DNA of 64,000 bases, taken from Pseudomonadota bacterium (GTDB lineage Bacteria; Pseudomonadota; Alphaproteobacteria; Rhizobiales; Rhizobiaceae). Both the position numbers and the translations under genes were made by a program. Location of the stretch: positions 26,353 to 90,352 of the forward strand of contig JAEWDP010000085.1 in the NCBI GenBank assembly GCA_023390055.1, given 5' to 3'. Within the stretch, counting starts at the first letter, position 1; every line of letters begins with the position of its first letter. Of the stretch, positions 9,701-19,954 are shown in pieces. Under the pieces are notes generated by a model. The model was given only the letters and a program-made list of their open reading frames with translations, searched no databases and was not told the DNA's origin.

Positions 9701-12700
9701 TCAACTTTCGACAGATTCCGGCAAGTTCAACGACCGAAGTGTCTCGAGCGCAATTGCGCCCTCGTTGTCTGTTTCCTTGCCGTTCACCATCGCCACCACT
9801 TCTCCATTTCCGGATCTTTCGACAACCACTTCACAGACAAGTTCGTCCAGTTCAACTTCAAGAGTGAAACCGGGCCATTCTGAAGGTAGCGAAGGTCGAA
9901 GAATCAATCGATCACCCTCTTTGCGAAGTCCAAGTATGCCTTCCACTGCTGCCCTGTAGAGCCAACCGGCTGAACCAGTGTACCATGTCCAGCCTCCCCG
10001 CCCCGTCAATGCACCGGCACCATAGACATCAGCAGCAACCACATAGGGTTCGACCCGATAGTGTTCCGCCATTTCGCTGTCACGTGCATGATTGATCGGA
10101 TTGAGAAGATTGAAGCATCGCCACGCATCATCATTGCGTCCGAGCCGGATCAGTGCAAGCATCACCCAAATCGCTGCATGCGTATATTGCCCGCCGTTTT
10201 CACGCACGCCGGGCGGATATGCCTTGATATAGCCCGGGTCATGCGGCGCCTCGTCAAACGGTGGTGTAAAAAGACGGATAATCCCGGCTTCTTTGTCCAT
10301 CAATTGAGCAAGCACCGCGTCCATGGCCTGAGTAGCCCGCTCCATATTCCCTTCGCCAGACAAGACGCTCCAAGATTGAGCGAGTGAATCAATCTTGCAA
10401 TCAATGGATTCGCTTGAGCCCAATGGGCTGCCATCGTCAAAGTAACCACGACGATAATAAGAACCATCCCACCCGACAGTCTCAAGCGCCTCTTTCAAAC
10501 GCGCAAGGTGAGTGGTCCAGCGCGCAAGGCGATCCCTATCTCCACGATCGCCGGCGTAGGCAATGAAGTTGCGCAACGCCCCAGCAAGGAACCAACCTAG
10601 CCATACGCTGGTGCCCTTGCCAGCAATGCCCACACGGTTCATGCCGTCGTTCCAGTCACCACCCAGGATCAGCGGCAGGCCGTTCTTTCCCGTCCGTTCT
10701 ACGGCAAGATCGAGGGCTCTTGCTGCATGTTCATAAAGGGTTTCCGCTCCAGGCCCGGTGTTCGGCTCAAAAAAGGAATCGTGTTCCCCTGGTCCCAATT
10801 GGGGACCATCAATGAACGAGATCGCCTCGTTAAGTATCGTTTGGTCACCTGTAGCAACAATGTACTCATGGGTTGCGTGCGCTAGCCAAACCACGTCATC
10901 TGAAATTCTAGTGCGGACACCGGCTCCGCTACCCGGCAACCACCAGTGCTGGACATCTCCCTCCGGAAACTGACGAGACGCGGCGTTGATAATCTGACGC
11001 CGTGCGAGGGCCGGATCTTGCAGAAGGAATGCCAGTGTATCCTGCAATTGATCCCTGAAACCGTACGCACCACTGGACTGATAAAATGCACTGCGCGCCA
11101 TAATACGGCAGCCTCGCGCCTGATATGGAAGCCAGTGATTTATGAGATAGTCAAAACTTCGGTCGGGAGTACATACCTTCAGTTGCCTCAAGGTCTGTTG
11201 CCAGTAATGGCGATTCTCTTCGAGGGCATGTGAAACGCTATCTCTTCTGACGTCTGCAACCAGAGACACTGCTTCTTGCTGGCTTTCAGCATCACCCAGG
11301 AAGAATCTGATCTCCTTCTTATCACCAGGTGCCAGGATGATATCACAGGCAATCGCCGCACACGGATCGCCGTCAACACCGATATTTCCACCAAACAGAT
11401 TACCGTGTGCAACCGCAGCCGGTGCACCGATCGTTCCAAATCGGCCGATAAAGTCACGGCGACTGGTTGTAAAACCCGCTGCCACTTCACTTGAGGCCAG
11501 GAACGCATAACGTGGATAGGCCGTGCTGAAGCGGTTCGTTGCTAGCACGACACCACTTTCCTCATCGTAGCTCGTGACGATGTAAGGAAGACTACGTCCC
11601 GGGTTGTTGCCGAGCAGCCATTCCGCATACCCGAAGATGCGAAGTCGCCGGACATCAGAACTTTGATTGTGCAAACATATGGTGGACACTTTCATAGGTC
11701 TCTGGCGATCGACTGTCTGTGTAAGCGTGAGTGCCAGGCCGCTGTCAGAAGTGGCAAATGTGGTGTAACCGAGACCATGCCTGACCTCGAACGACAGGTC
11801 AGCTCGCGGCGAAAGGGATGCGAACGGGCTGATGACAGAACCGGTTTCCTGATCAACGACATAGAACCCTTCACTCGGCCGGTCGATAACCGGGTCATTT
11901 GTCCAAGGCGTCAGTTGAAAATCGCGAGAATTCTGCGACCAAGTGTAGCCACCCCCTTCTGCAGCGACATGAAATCCGAATTGTTCATTGGCAATAACAT
12001 TGATCCATGGATGCGGCGTTGCCTGTCCGCCACGCAGGCGAATGACGTACTCTGCCCCTTCCTTATCGAAGCCCCCGATACCGTTCCAGAAGTCCAGACC
12101 GTTGCCATCAAAGCCTGCTGTGCTGGAAACTCCATCCCCGGGCCTGAGATTGAGGCGCTGGTAGGTGTCATCTTCAACGGGCGTTGCGAATAATGAGGCT
12201 GCACGACTGACTTGGTCCACGAGCTTTCCGTTGCGGGCATGGAACACGGCGCGGGCTGCTGAAATAATGGCATCGAATGTCGAGTCCTCCATCAGGTCGC
12301 GCCGCAGTGTAAATACATGCGGTTGACCGGATTCGATTTGACCGCTCCGACGCAGTTGCTCGCACAATCCTTCGAGGGTATGTTGCATCTCCTGCGCATA
12401 AGACGAGGCGCGCTCATTGATGATCACTAGGTCAGCCGTCACGCCGCGGGAACGTAGGTATTCCTGGGCGCTTATCGCTTCTTTTGCGACATGCATGTCC
12501 ATCTCATCGTTGATGCGCAGCGCCAAGATGGGAAAGTCCCCGGATATGGACATCGGCCAAAGCGCCGATTGCGGCTGCAGACCGCTCAGCAAGGTTTCCT
12601 GGTCTGATCTTAGCTGCATGTCGGGATAGATAAGATAACGTGCCAAGTGCTGGAAACCGGCAGCTTGCTGTGAGGTAATTCCCAAATGCCTCATCTGTCC

Positions 12701-15700
12701 CTGCGTTCTGGTCCATGCCTGAACAAGCTCATGAGCAAATGCATCGGGATGGCGATAACGCTCAATAGCCTGGTCAAGCTCGGGACGCTTAGGCGCTGCT
12801 ATTGTCCAGAAAATAACATTAACCTTCTTTCCGGCGGGAACACGGACAACGCGCCTGAGCGCCATGATCGGATCAAGCGTAAATCCGTCTGTCCCCGAAA
12901 GGCTTGCGTCCGCGTCGAATGCCGCCGCCCCGGAAAGCGCTCGGCCCCGGCCCAGAAATGTGCGACGATCCGTTTCAAACTCTGTTGGACGCGCAGCCCC
13001 AGCATTATCAGCGGCCAAATGGGCAACGATCATGTCGGGATCATTCGGCGTACGCTTGTTCCTCCAAGCCCGAATAACATCGCCCCGTTTGCCAATTTCC
13101 GTCCGGATGAACATCCGGGAGAACACCGGATGGGCACTGTCGTCATCGTCCATTGCCAGCACCGGTTCCATGTAGGACGTAATCTCGATAAACCGGTCCT
13201 CGCTGCCCATATTGAGAAGCGTTATGCGACGACCTTCAGCATCATGTTCGGTCGCCACAATGCACTCTACAACACTTGTAAGGTCGCCAACGACCTTGTG
13301 GAATTCGACCTTATCGTCCCCGAACATTGTCTTGGTTATTTCACCTGCGACCCTGCGAGGCTCTGCAGTCGCTGACCACCAATCTCCGCTGAGAGTATCG
13401 CGAAGAAAGATAAACTGTCCCCATCGATCTTCCGTCGGGTCAGCCTTCCATCTGCTCACAGTCTGCCCGTTCCAACGGGAGTATCCAGCGCCGGTGGCCG
13501 TAAACATCACAGAGTAGTGGCCATTTGACAAAAGGGCGATCTTGCGGTCCCGGACTACAGGATTTTCTATTGTCCGAATCTCCGAGCGCAACAGGTCTGC
13601 CTGTCCCTTGCCTGGTGTTTCCTCGTACTTTGCACTCATCACCGGGATGTCGCGCGGTGCCTTTTCCTGAAGGAGCAGCTCGGCAGCCTCAATGACTGGA
13701 TCAGCGTGAAACAATTCCCGAAGGAAGCCATTAAAAACAACATTGGCTACGGCTGCAATCGACATCCCGTGATGGTGAGCATAGTAATTGTAGACAACAG
13801 CACAACGCATGCCCGATGGGATCCGTGTTGGCGTAAAATCCACCGCATCATGGAAACCGAACCGGCCAAGCGCGCCAAATTTTTCAAGCTCCTGCAGATT
13901 CTCCAATGCCGCCAATGGGTCGTACTGGCTCGCCAGGATCGACGCATAGGGTGCGATAACCGCATTCTGTCCTAGTCCACGCTTAAGGCCGAGCGTCGGC
14001 ACGCCGAAATTTGTATACTGATAGTTCGCGAGATGATCCCGTGCATTGAACGCAGCTTCGGATATTCCCCAGGGTGTCCCAAGTCGTCGACCATGAGCAA
14101 TTTGTTCCTTGACTACGAGATTGTTGGTCTGATTGAGAATTCCTCCCTGCCGCTCCTGCATGACAAGCGGTGGCATGAGATACTCGAACATCGAGCCTGA
14201 CCATGAAACCAATGCGCCCTGTGCTCCAACAGGTACGACCTGGCGCCCAAGACGATACCAATGTTCATTGGGAAGATCGCCCTTGGCGATCGCAAATAGG
14301 CTAGTGAGACGGCATTCGGAAGCAAGCAAATCATAGCACGCTTCGTCTAGTTCATTACTATCGACACGGTAACCGATGGACAAGAGACGTCTATCCTTGC
14401 GGAACAGGAAGGTAAAATCCATCGAGAAGGCAATGTTTCGTGCGCGCTCACTCAGCGCAGACAGCCGCCTGCGCAAGGGCTCTATGTTGGAATGGTCGAA
14501 GACGCTGTCCGAAATATGCGCCTCGCAGATATCGACCAGCTTGCCGGACCAGTATGTCAGTTCTTGACTGAGCTCTGTATTCGTTTCGTGATGCAGATTT
14601 ATCGCCAGCTTCTGGATATCCCGCGCCAGAACGGCCAGGTTGATAATTCGTATGGAGGCAAACTCATGCTCACGCTTTACAGACGCCAGCGCATTGCCGA
14701 ACCCTGAAATTCTTTCCTGGAGACGCCGACGAAGTGGCCGCAATGTCTTGCGATCATCCGGCAGCACCTTCATCGCTTGTGACAAGATCCCGGCGACATC
14801 AGCGATACCATCAAGATTTGCCTGCAGATGTGCGGACGGAGCTTCTGCCCACATGCGACATGCAGACGAAATTGCGATAAGATGACCCGCGAGATTGCCG
14901 CTGTCGACGGCAGAAATATATCTGGGTCCGAGCGGTGCAAGGGTATCAGTGTGGTACCAGTTGAGCAGGTGGCCCCGATACTTCTCCATCTTGTCAACGG
15001 TCGCGATGGTCTTCTCTATGCGGTCAATTGTATCCGTAAAGCTGATCCAGCCGAACTGACGCGCCGATACTGTCGAGAGAAGATAAACACCAATATTTGT
15101 CGGTGACGTTCGCCGCGCAATGATGGGATCGGGCCTTTCCTGGAAATTATCAGGCGGCAGATCGTTGTCCTCAGCTGTAACGAAACTGTCAAAGTATCGC
15201 CAAGTCCGTCTTGAGATTCCACGCAAGTCGACCGAAACATCTTCCGGAACAAATAGTCTGTCTTCGGTTTCCGCCGACTGGCTGACATACCAGGCAACCA
15301 ATGGCGACAAGATCCACAGCAGTGCAAAGGGCAGGCCGACAAGAAATGCATTGTCACCGGGGATTGCTGCAAAAACCAGACTGAATACGGCGATGGCCGG
15401 CGCATGCCACATCTGCCGGTAATAATCTGTGGGTTTCCCTTGGGCACCAGCCTGAATGCTTGCGGCGGTCTTCCATTCAAGCATCAGCTGCCTGCTAACG
15501 AACAGGCGGTACAGAGATCGGCAGATCGCATCGGCCATGAGGCATGCCATGTCTGCAATGAAGACAACGCGAAGTGCTACCTGAGCATTTGCCGAACGAA
15601 TGTCCGACCACAGCGAGTAGAAGTGTGCTTTTGGCACAATATCGGTGCTTCGCGGAACGAACCCGGTAACCAACGACAATGTGGGTGCAACGAAAAGCAG

Positions 15701-18211
15701 GAAGATCAGCAGTATCTGCCACACAAGCGCCCCCAGTGGCTCGAAGAAATACCAACCGAGTACCGATGCGAAGAACCATGCAATAGGCGTGAGTGATCGC
15801 CTGAGGTTGTCAACCATCTTCCAGCGGCCGAGCGCTGTCACACCACGCGCAGGATCGAGGATATAAGGTAGAAGTTGCCAGTCTCCGCGCGCCCACCGGT
15901 GCTGACGGGAGACCTCAACTTCATATCGCGTGGGAAAATCCTCAACAAGTTCGACATCCGTCACCAGCGCACAGCGGGCAAATGATCCCTCCAGGAGGTC
16001 ATGACTGAGTACGGAGTTCTCGTCGATACGCCCCTTGATTGCTCGTTCGAATGCATCGACATGGTAAAGGCCCTTGCCTGTAAATGTACCTTCTTGTGTG
16101 AGGTCCTGATAAACATCCGAAACAGTAAAGACATAAGGGTCCAGTCCACGTCCGACCGAAAAGACGCGCTGAAATACAGATGCATCCTTGCCAGTTGTCA
16201 GTGAAGGCGTTACCCGCGGCTGCAGGATACCGTAGCCTTCGAGGACACGTCCGGATTTTGGATCATGTACTGGTCGATTGATCGGATGATGGAGCTTCCC
16301 GACAAGTTTTGTGACGGCATCACGCATCAGCCGGGTATCGGCGTCGAGGGTCATGACGTACTGGATCTTGTCCGGCACAGTGTTTGCGCCGGGAAGGTAG
16401 CTCGTATCCTGGTCACCACGAAGCAGCATATTCAGTTCATGTAGCTTGCCGCGTTTTCGTTCCCAACCCATCCAAACACCTTCACGGGGATTGAAGAGGC
16501 GTCTGCGATGCAGGAGATAGAAGCGGACCTTCCCGTCATGGGAATATTTGCCACTAAGGCTCGCAATCTCCCGCTTCGCATAGTCGAGGATCTCGAAATC
16601 TTCCGGAGTCTCTTCAAAGGAGCTGTCTTTCCAGTCGCTCAAAAGGGCGAAGTAGATTTCGCCCTGGGGGTTAGCAAGATAGTGCACTTCAAGATTTCGA
16701 ACGAGTTCGTCTACGGTATCACGGCTGGTGATCATGCATGGCACCACGACAAGCGTGCGTGCATCTTGTGGAACGCCATCCTTGAATTCATAACCAACCA
16801 GCCTGGCAGGTTTAACGAAATAGGTAACAAGTGTGTTGAACAGTCCGGTTGCCCCTTCGGATGCGGGCAGGGCAAACATCAGCAGGAATAACAGCACAAG
16901 AGGACCGGACATCCCAGCGTCGGCAAGAAACCAGCCGACGATGGCCATGGCAAGGAACGTGAGTAAGATCACGGGCACAGCAACTGCAGCCCAGCGCAAG
17001 CGACGAAATTGTCTTATAACTTGCTGTAGCAAGGGAGGATTGTAATTGACCGCCGTCTCCAGTTGCCTCTTTTTGCGACCTACCAGAAACGCACCAATGT
17101 TGTTCTCATCGACTCTCGCACCATCATCTCCTCCGCCCGTCGAAAGTTCGATCGCTACGCGCGCAACTTTGATTTCCGTCATATCTGTTCGGCGAGAAAG
17201 CTCTTCAATCCGGTTGCGGTAGCTATTGCGGGAACCGAAATCGAGCAATTCGTAGTCCGACCGGTCCCGCAGCACCCGATCAATATGCGACACTTCCTCA
17301 AACCAGACGCTCCACTCCGTATCGTCAATCTCACGTAGACTCTTGATGATGTTGCCCATCGTGACATTGCCCGAGGCGAGACGGTTATGCTCGGCCAGAA
17401 TGACTTCTTCAGCATCTGTATTGGCGTTGTGGAGTCGGTCTTCCAGCCATGAAACGGCGAAGCTGGACGTCTGCGAGGCATTACGAAGACGGTAAAAGAA
17501 CTGTGTTGCAAATGTCGGATCAAGTGCAAGCAGTTCCATATCCTTGAGGACACCAGCACTCGCAACCTCGTCATTCAGACGGATTATCGTATCCGCCAGT
17601 TCATTCGCCTTGCTCCGCATCTGGCGAGATCTGTCAACTCGAACCGCAATGCGTCGCAGGTTCTCAATCAGGACGAACCTCAGAAATGAAGGAAGTGCCC
17701 AGAGCTCGCCGATCTCGAATGGTTCGGTTTCCTGGAAACCCTCCACCATCAACGCCAGCGATTCCCCCGAAATGGTACTGTGAGTGTGAGCGACATAAAG
17801 CCACGCGAGAGCTAGCACTCGCGGCATCTCATGGTTATCTACTTTTGTTTTTGGCAACTGCCGATAGAAACGCCGAGGAAAATCGCGTCGGACTTCCTGG
17901 ATCGCTTCCTCGACAATGTAGTGATTATCAACCAACCATTCGGCAGCAGGCGTTATGGCTGCGCCACTGTCAACGTCAGCCGAAATCGTACGGTAGACCT
18001 GGAGTATTTCTTTGTCATTGGACTTGTGTCGAGAGAAAAACTCAAACTCGATGAACTCCGGCAATTTCTTGACGCCATCCCTGCCGAAAGCCTGGCCGAT
18101 ATCGTGAAGCTCTTCATTTGCAAGATAGGCTGCCCGGATCGTATCGTTGTGATCCACCTGATTGACATCAAGTTCGCGAGTTGCGGCGGACGGAGTACTG
18201 TTAAAAGACAT
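9701..18211 (-). CDS. cgs: Cyclic beta-1,2-glucan synthase (NdvB/ChvB/Cgs)
   Basis: A 2836-residue inner-membrane enzyme that starts, elongates, cyclises and trims cyclic beta-1,2-glucans from UDP-glucose; these osmoregulated periplasmic glucans matter for host interaction in this order. After a soluble N-terminal region there are hydrophobic segments at about 405-455 and again at 810-1000. Between them is the GT84 glycosyltransferase domain, with TLDADTRL (D623, D625) and QHRWARGDW (Q770, R772, W773). A central glycoamylase-like region follows. The C-terminal GH94-like phosphorylase part has GGDWNDGMN (2517-2525), the region of the catalytic acid in that family. No truncation or frameshift was seen across 8.5 kb. 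Confidence 0.97.
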   Translation of the reverse strand: MSFNSTPSAATRELDVNQVDHNDTIRAAYLANEELHDIGQAFGRDGVKKLPEFIEFEFFSRHKSNDKEILQVYRTISADVDSGAAITPAAEWLVDNHYIVEEAIQEVRRDFPRRFYRQLPKTKVDNHEMPRVLALAWLYVAHTHSTISGESLALMVEGFQETEPFEIGELWALPSFLRFVLIENLRRIAVRVDRSRQMRSKANELADTIIRLNDEVASAGVLKDMELLALDPTFATQFFYRLRNASQTSSFAVSWLEDRLHNANTDAEEVILAEHNRLASGNVTMGNIIKSLREIDDTEWSVWFEEVSHIDRVLRDRSDYELLDFGSRNSYRNRIEELSRRTDMTEIKVARVAIELSTGGGDDGARVDENNIGAFLVGRKKRQLETAVNYNPPLLQQVIRQFRRLRWAAVAVPVILLTFLAMAIVGWFLADAGMSGPLVLLFLLMFALPASEGATGLFNTLVTYFVKPARLVGYEFKDGVPQDARTLVVVPCMITSRDTVDELVRNLEVHYLANPQGEIYFALLSDWKDSSFEETPEDFEILDYAKREIASLSGKYSHDGKVRFYLLHRRRLFNPREGVWMGWERKRGKLHELNMLLRGDQDTSYLPGANTVPDKIQYVMTLDADTRLMRDAVTKLVGKLHHPINRPVHDPKSGRVLEGYGILQPRVTPSLTTGKDASVFQRVFSVGRGLDPYVFTVSDVYQDLTQEGTFTGKGLYHVDAFERAIKGRIDENSVLSHDLLEGSFARCALVTDVELVEDFPTRYEVEVSRQHRWARGDWQLLPYILDPARGVTALGRWKMVDNLRRSLTPIAWFFASVLGWYFFEPLGALVWQILLIFLLFVAPTLSLVTGFVPRSTDIVPKAHFYSLWSDIRSANAQVALRVVFIADMACLMADAICRSLYRLFVSRQLMLEWKTAASIQAGAQGKPTDYYRQMWHAPAIAVFSLVFAAIPGDNAFLVGLPFALLWILSPLVAWYVSQSAETEDRLFVPEDVSVDLRGISRRTWRYFDSFVTAEDNDLPPDNFQERPDPIIARRTSPTNIGVYLLSTVSARQFGWISFTDTIDRIEKTIATVDKMEKYRGHLLNWYHTDTLAPLGPRYISAVDSGNLAGHLIAISSACRMWAEAPSAHLQANLDGIADVAGILSQAMKVLPDDRKTLRPLRRRLQERISGFGNALASVKREHEFASIRIINLAVLARDIQKLAINLHHETNTELSQELTYWSGKLVDICEAHISDSVFDHSNIEPLRRRLSALSERARNIAFSMDFTFLFRKDRRLLSIGYRVDSNELDEACYDLLASECRLTSLFAIAKGDLPNEHWYRLGRQVVPVGAQGALVSWSGSMFEYLMPPLVMQERQGGILNQTNNLVVKEQIAHGRRLGTPWGISEAAFNARDHLANYQYTNFGVPTLGLKRGLGQNAVIAPYASILASQYDPLAALENLQELEKFGALGRFGFHDAVDFTPTRIPSGMRCAVVYNYYAHHHGMSIAAVANVVFNGFLRELFHADPVIEAAELLLQEKAPRDIPVMSAKYEETPGKGQADLLRSEIRTIENPVVRDRKIALLSNGHYSVMFTATGAGYSRWNGQTVSRWKADPTEDRWGQFIFLRDTLSGDWWSATAEPRRVAGEITKTMFGDDKVEFHKVVGDLTSVVECIVATEHDAEGRRITLLNMGSEDRFIEITSYMEPVLAMDDDDSAHPVFSRMFIRTEIGKRGDVIRAWRNKRTPNDPDMIVAHLAADNAGAARPTEFETDRRTFLGRGRALSGAAAFDADASLSGTDGFTLDPIMALRRVVRVPAGKKVNVIFWTIAAPKRPELDQAIERYRHPDAFAHELVQAWTRTQGQMRHLGITSQQAAGFQHLARYLIYPDMQLRSDQETLLSGLQPQSALWPMSISGDFPILALRINDEMDMHVAKEAISAQEYLRSRGVTADLVIINERASSYAQEMQHTLEGLCEQLRRSGQIESGQPHVFTLRRDLMEDSTFDAIISAARAVFHARNGKLVDQVSRAASLFATPVEDDTYQRLNLRPGDGVSSTAGFDGNGLDFWNGIGGFDKEGAEYVIRLRGGQATPHPWINVIANEQFGFHVAAEGGGYTWSQNSRDFQLTPWTNDPVIDRPSEGFYVVDQETGSVISPFASLSPRADLSFEVRHGLGYTTFATSDSGLALTLTQTVDRQRPMKVSTICLHNQSSDVRRLRIFGYAEWLLGNNPGRSLPYIVTSYDEESGVVLATNRFSTAYPRYAFLASSEVAAGFTTSRRDFIGRFGTIGAPAAVAHGNLFGGNIGVDGDPCAAIACDIILAPGDKKEIRFFLGDAESQQEAVSLVADVRRDSVSHALEENRHYWQQTLRQLKVCTPDRSFDYLINHWLPYQARGCRIMARSAFYQSSGAYGFRDQLQDTLAFLLQDPALARRQIINAASRQFPEGDVQHWWLPGSGAGVRTRISDDVVWLAHATHEYIVATGDQTILNEAISFIDGPQLGPGEHDSFFEPNTGPGAETLYEHAARALDLAVERTGKNGLPLILGGDWNDGMNRVGIAGKGTSVWLGWFLAGALRNFIAYAGDRGDRDRLARWTTHLARLKEALETVGWDGSYYRRGYFDDGSPLGSSESIDCKIDSLAQSWSVLSGEGNMERATQAMDAVLAQLMDKEAGIIRLFTPPFDEAPHDPGYIKAYPPGVRENGGQYTHAAIWVMLALIRLGRNDDAWRCFNLLNPINHARDSEMAEHYRVEPYVVAADVYGAGALTGRGGWTWYTGSAGWLYRAAVEGILGLRKEGDRLILRPSLPSEWPGFTLEVELDELVCEVVVERSGNGEVVAMVNGKETDNEGAIALETLRSLNLPESVES

Positions 18212-18286
18212 GTGTTCAGCTTCTGACTTCTACTGGAATGGACTGGCTTGGCCGGCTGCTTGACAAGCCATTCGCCCTACGTGGTT

Positions 18287-18303
18287 ACGTTGGTAAGCAA
18301 CGT
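18287..18303. promoter_or_regulatory. Operator-like palindrome 1 (core TTGGTAAGCAA)
   Basis: ACGTT-GGTAAGC-AACGT has perfect 5-bp arms and lies 76 bp upstream of the cgs start. It shares the 11-base core TTGGTAAGCAA with a second palindrome at 18462. The outer arm bases differ between the two copies but stay complementary, as expected for a protein- or structure-based signal. No regulator gene is adjacent. Confidence 0.5.
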
Positions 18304-18461
18304 TCCCGCGTCTGGGGAGATAGGGGACAAGATAGATTAAGCAAATGATGGCGACCTAGAGGCATTAGCCGGAGAATTCCAGTTGCCCCAATACTGCGCC
18401 CAGGCTGAATGACAGCTGAACATGGTGAGCACATCACTCAAAGGCTTACCATCGGACGTTG

Positions 18462-18478
18462 CTCTTGGTAAGCAAGAG
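18462..18478. promoter_or_regulatory. Operator-like palindrome 2 (core TTGGTAAGCAA)
   Basis: CTCTT-GGTAAGC-AAGAG is the second copy of the core, 37 bp upstream of the amidohydrolase start, so it could cover that gene's promoter. An inverted half copy, GCTTACC, sits just before it at 18444-18450. Confidence 0.5.
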
Positions 18479-18515
18479 TGGTGGTTCAACTCAGCGATCG
18501 AAAAGGTAAGTTCAT

Positions 18516-19703
18516 TTGACCATCCATATTTCCAATGAAATGTCAGAACTGGTCGCTATCAGACAGTACCTGCATCAGCATCCGGAACTCGGCCTTTCAG
18601 AGTTCAAGACTTCCGACTTCATCGCGGAACAGCTCTCCGCTATCGGGTACGAGGTAACACGAGGCCTTGCGGGAACCGGCATCGTCGCGACACTTCGAAA
18701 CGGAACGAGCAATCGATCTGTCGGGATTCGCGCTGATATCGACGCACTGCCCATTATGGAAGAGACCGGCGCTGCATATGCGAGCAAGACCGAGGGCCTC
18801 ATGCATGCGTGCGGACATGACGGCCACACGACGATGCTACTTGGTGCAGCCAAAATTCTTGCAGACAGACGTAATTTCAACGGTACCATTCACCTCATTT
18901 TCCAACCTGCCGAAGAAAATTTCGGCGGTGCCCGGCTGATGATCGAGGATGGCCTCTTCGAACGTTTTCCCTGCGACGCAGTCTTTGCGCTTCACAATGA
19001 TCCAGGCCTTCCCTTTGGTGAGATCCATGTTCGCGAGGGACCGATCATGGCTGCTGTCGATGAATGCAAGATCGTGGTGAACGGGCGCGGCGGGCATGGC
19101 GCAGAACCACAGGAGACCGCCGACCCGATAGTGGCTGGCGCCAGTATCATCATGGCACTGCAGACAATCGTATCCCGTAATCTTCATCCGTTGGACTCCG
19201 CCGTTGTAACAATTGGTGCATTCCATGGCGGCCAGGCAAGCAATGTCATACCGGAACGCGCGGAGATGCTTTTGACCATCCGATCATTCGAGAGTCACGT
19301 CAGAGATACACTTGAACAACGCATTCGATCGATCGCCGAAGGACAAGCTGCCAGTTACGGAATGTCTGTCGACCTCGACTATGAACGCGGCTACGAGCCG
19401 GTAGTCAACCACAAGCCCGAGACTGACTTTGTCCGAAAGATTGCTGGGCAAGTGGTTGGAGAAGCCCAGGTCCGGCAAATATCCCGCCCGATGATGGGTA
19501 GTGAAGATTTCTCCTATATGCTGGAAAAGCGCCCCGGGAGCTATTTCTTCCTTGGAACACGGCGCACGGAAAACGACCCGCCGCTGCACCATCCCCGCTT
19601 TGATTTCAATGACGATGCGTTACCCATCGGCACAAGTCTGTGGGTGGAAATTGCGGAGAGCTGGCTGGATGAGACCGAGAAGGATCCTTCATTGCAACGA
19701 TGA
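18516..19703 (+). CDS. M20-family amidohydrolase (N-acyl amino acid / hippurate hydrolase type)
   Basis: A 395-residue cytosolic metallopeptidase-fold amidohydrolase. Metal and catalytic residues fit the M20D group: ADIDALP (73-79), CGHDGHT (C99, H101, H104), PAEE (E133, E134), H160 and RGGHGA (H194, dimerisation-domain site). Members remove acyl groups from N-acylated amino acids or related amides; the substrate here is unknown. The start is TTG at 18516 because AAGGT lies 8 bp upstream; the next ATG (18540) has no ribosome site. Its promoter region contains the paired TTGGTAAGCAA palindromes. It converges on the dehydratase gene. Confidence 0.88.
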   Translation: MTIHISNEMSELVAIRQYLHQHPELGLSEFKTSDFIAEQLSAIGYEVTRGLAGTGIVATLRNGTSNRSVGIRADIDALPIMEETGAAYASKTEGLMHACGHDGHTTMLLGAAKILADRRNFNGTIHLIFQPAEENFGGARLMIEDGLFERFPCDAVFALHNDPGLPFGEIHVREGPIMAAVDECKIVVNGRGGHGAEPQETADPIVAGASIIMALQTIVSRNLHPLDSAVVTIGAFHGGQASNVIPERAEMLLTIRSFESHVRDTLEQRIRSIAEGQAASYGMSVDLDYERGYEPVVNHKPETDFVRKIAGQVVGEAQVRQISRPMMGSEDFSYMLEKRPGSYFFLGTRRTENDPPLHHPRFDFNDDALPIGTSLWVEIAESWLDETEKDPSLQR

Positions 19704-19707
19704 AGGT
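19687..19707 (+). terminator. Stem-loop at the end of the amidohydrolase gene
   Basis: CCTTCAT and ATGAAGG pair around a 7-nt loop overlapping the stop codon, followed by a short T-containing stretch (TGCCCTTTCTT). It is a weak terminator candidate in the 251-bp gap before the convergent dehydratase. Confidence 0.3.
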
Positions 19708-19954
19708 GCCCTTTCTTCGGTAGTTCGCCTGAACAGACCATATCTGAGCCGTGTCACGAAGACGCCGTCTCCAGGAGAGACATTGAAAGGTGATCTACGT
19801 TACGCGCCACTGTTCGGCGCATTCGATTGTAACATGAAAGGATTTCTGGAACGGCAGGACCCTATATTCATCCAAGAATGGATGCCGATGACCCTGACGT
19901 CTACTGAGTGTAATCACCAGAAAAACCGTGCCTCCGCCTGGAAATGGCCCACTC

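Noticed and set aside
9701..18211. Many antisense frames inside the glucan synthase gene
   Set aside because: The synthase frame is continuous with family motifs throughout; the opposite-strand frames are shadows.
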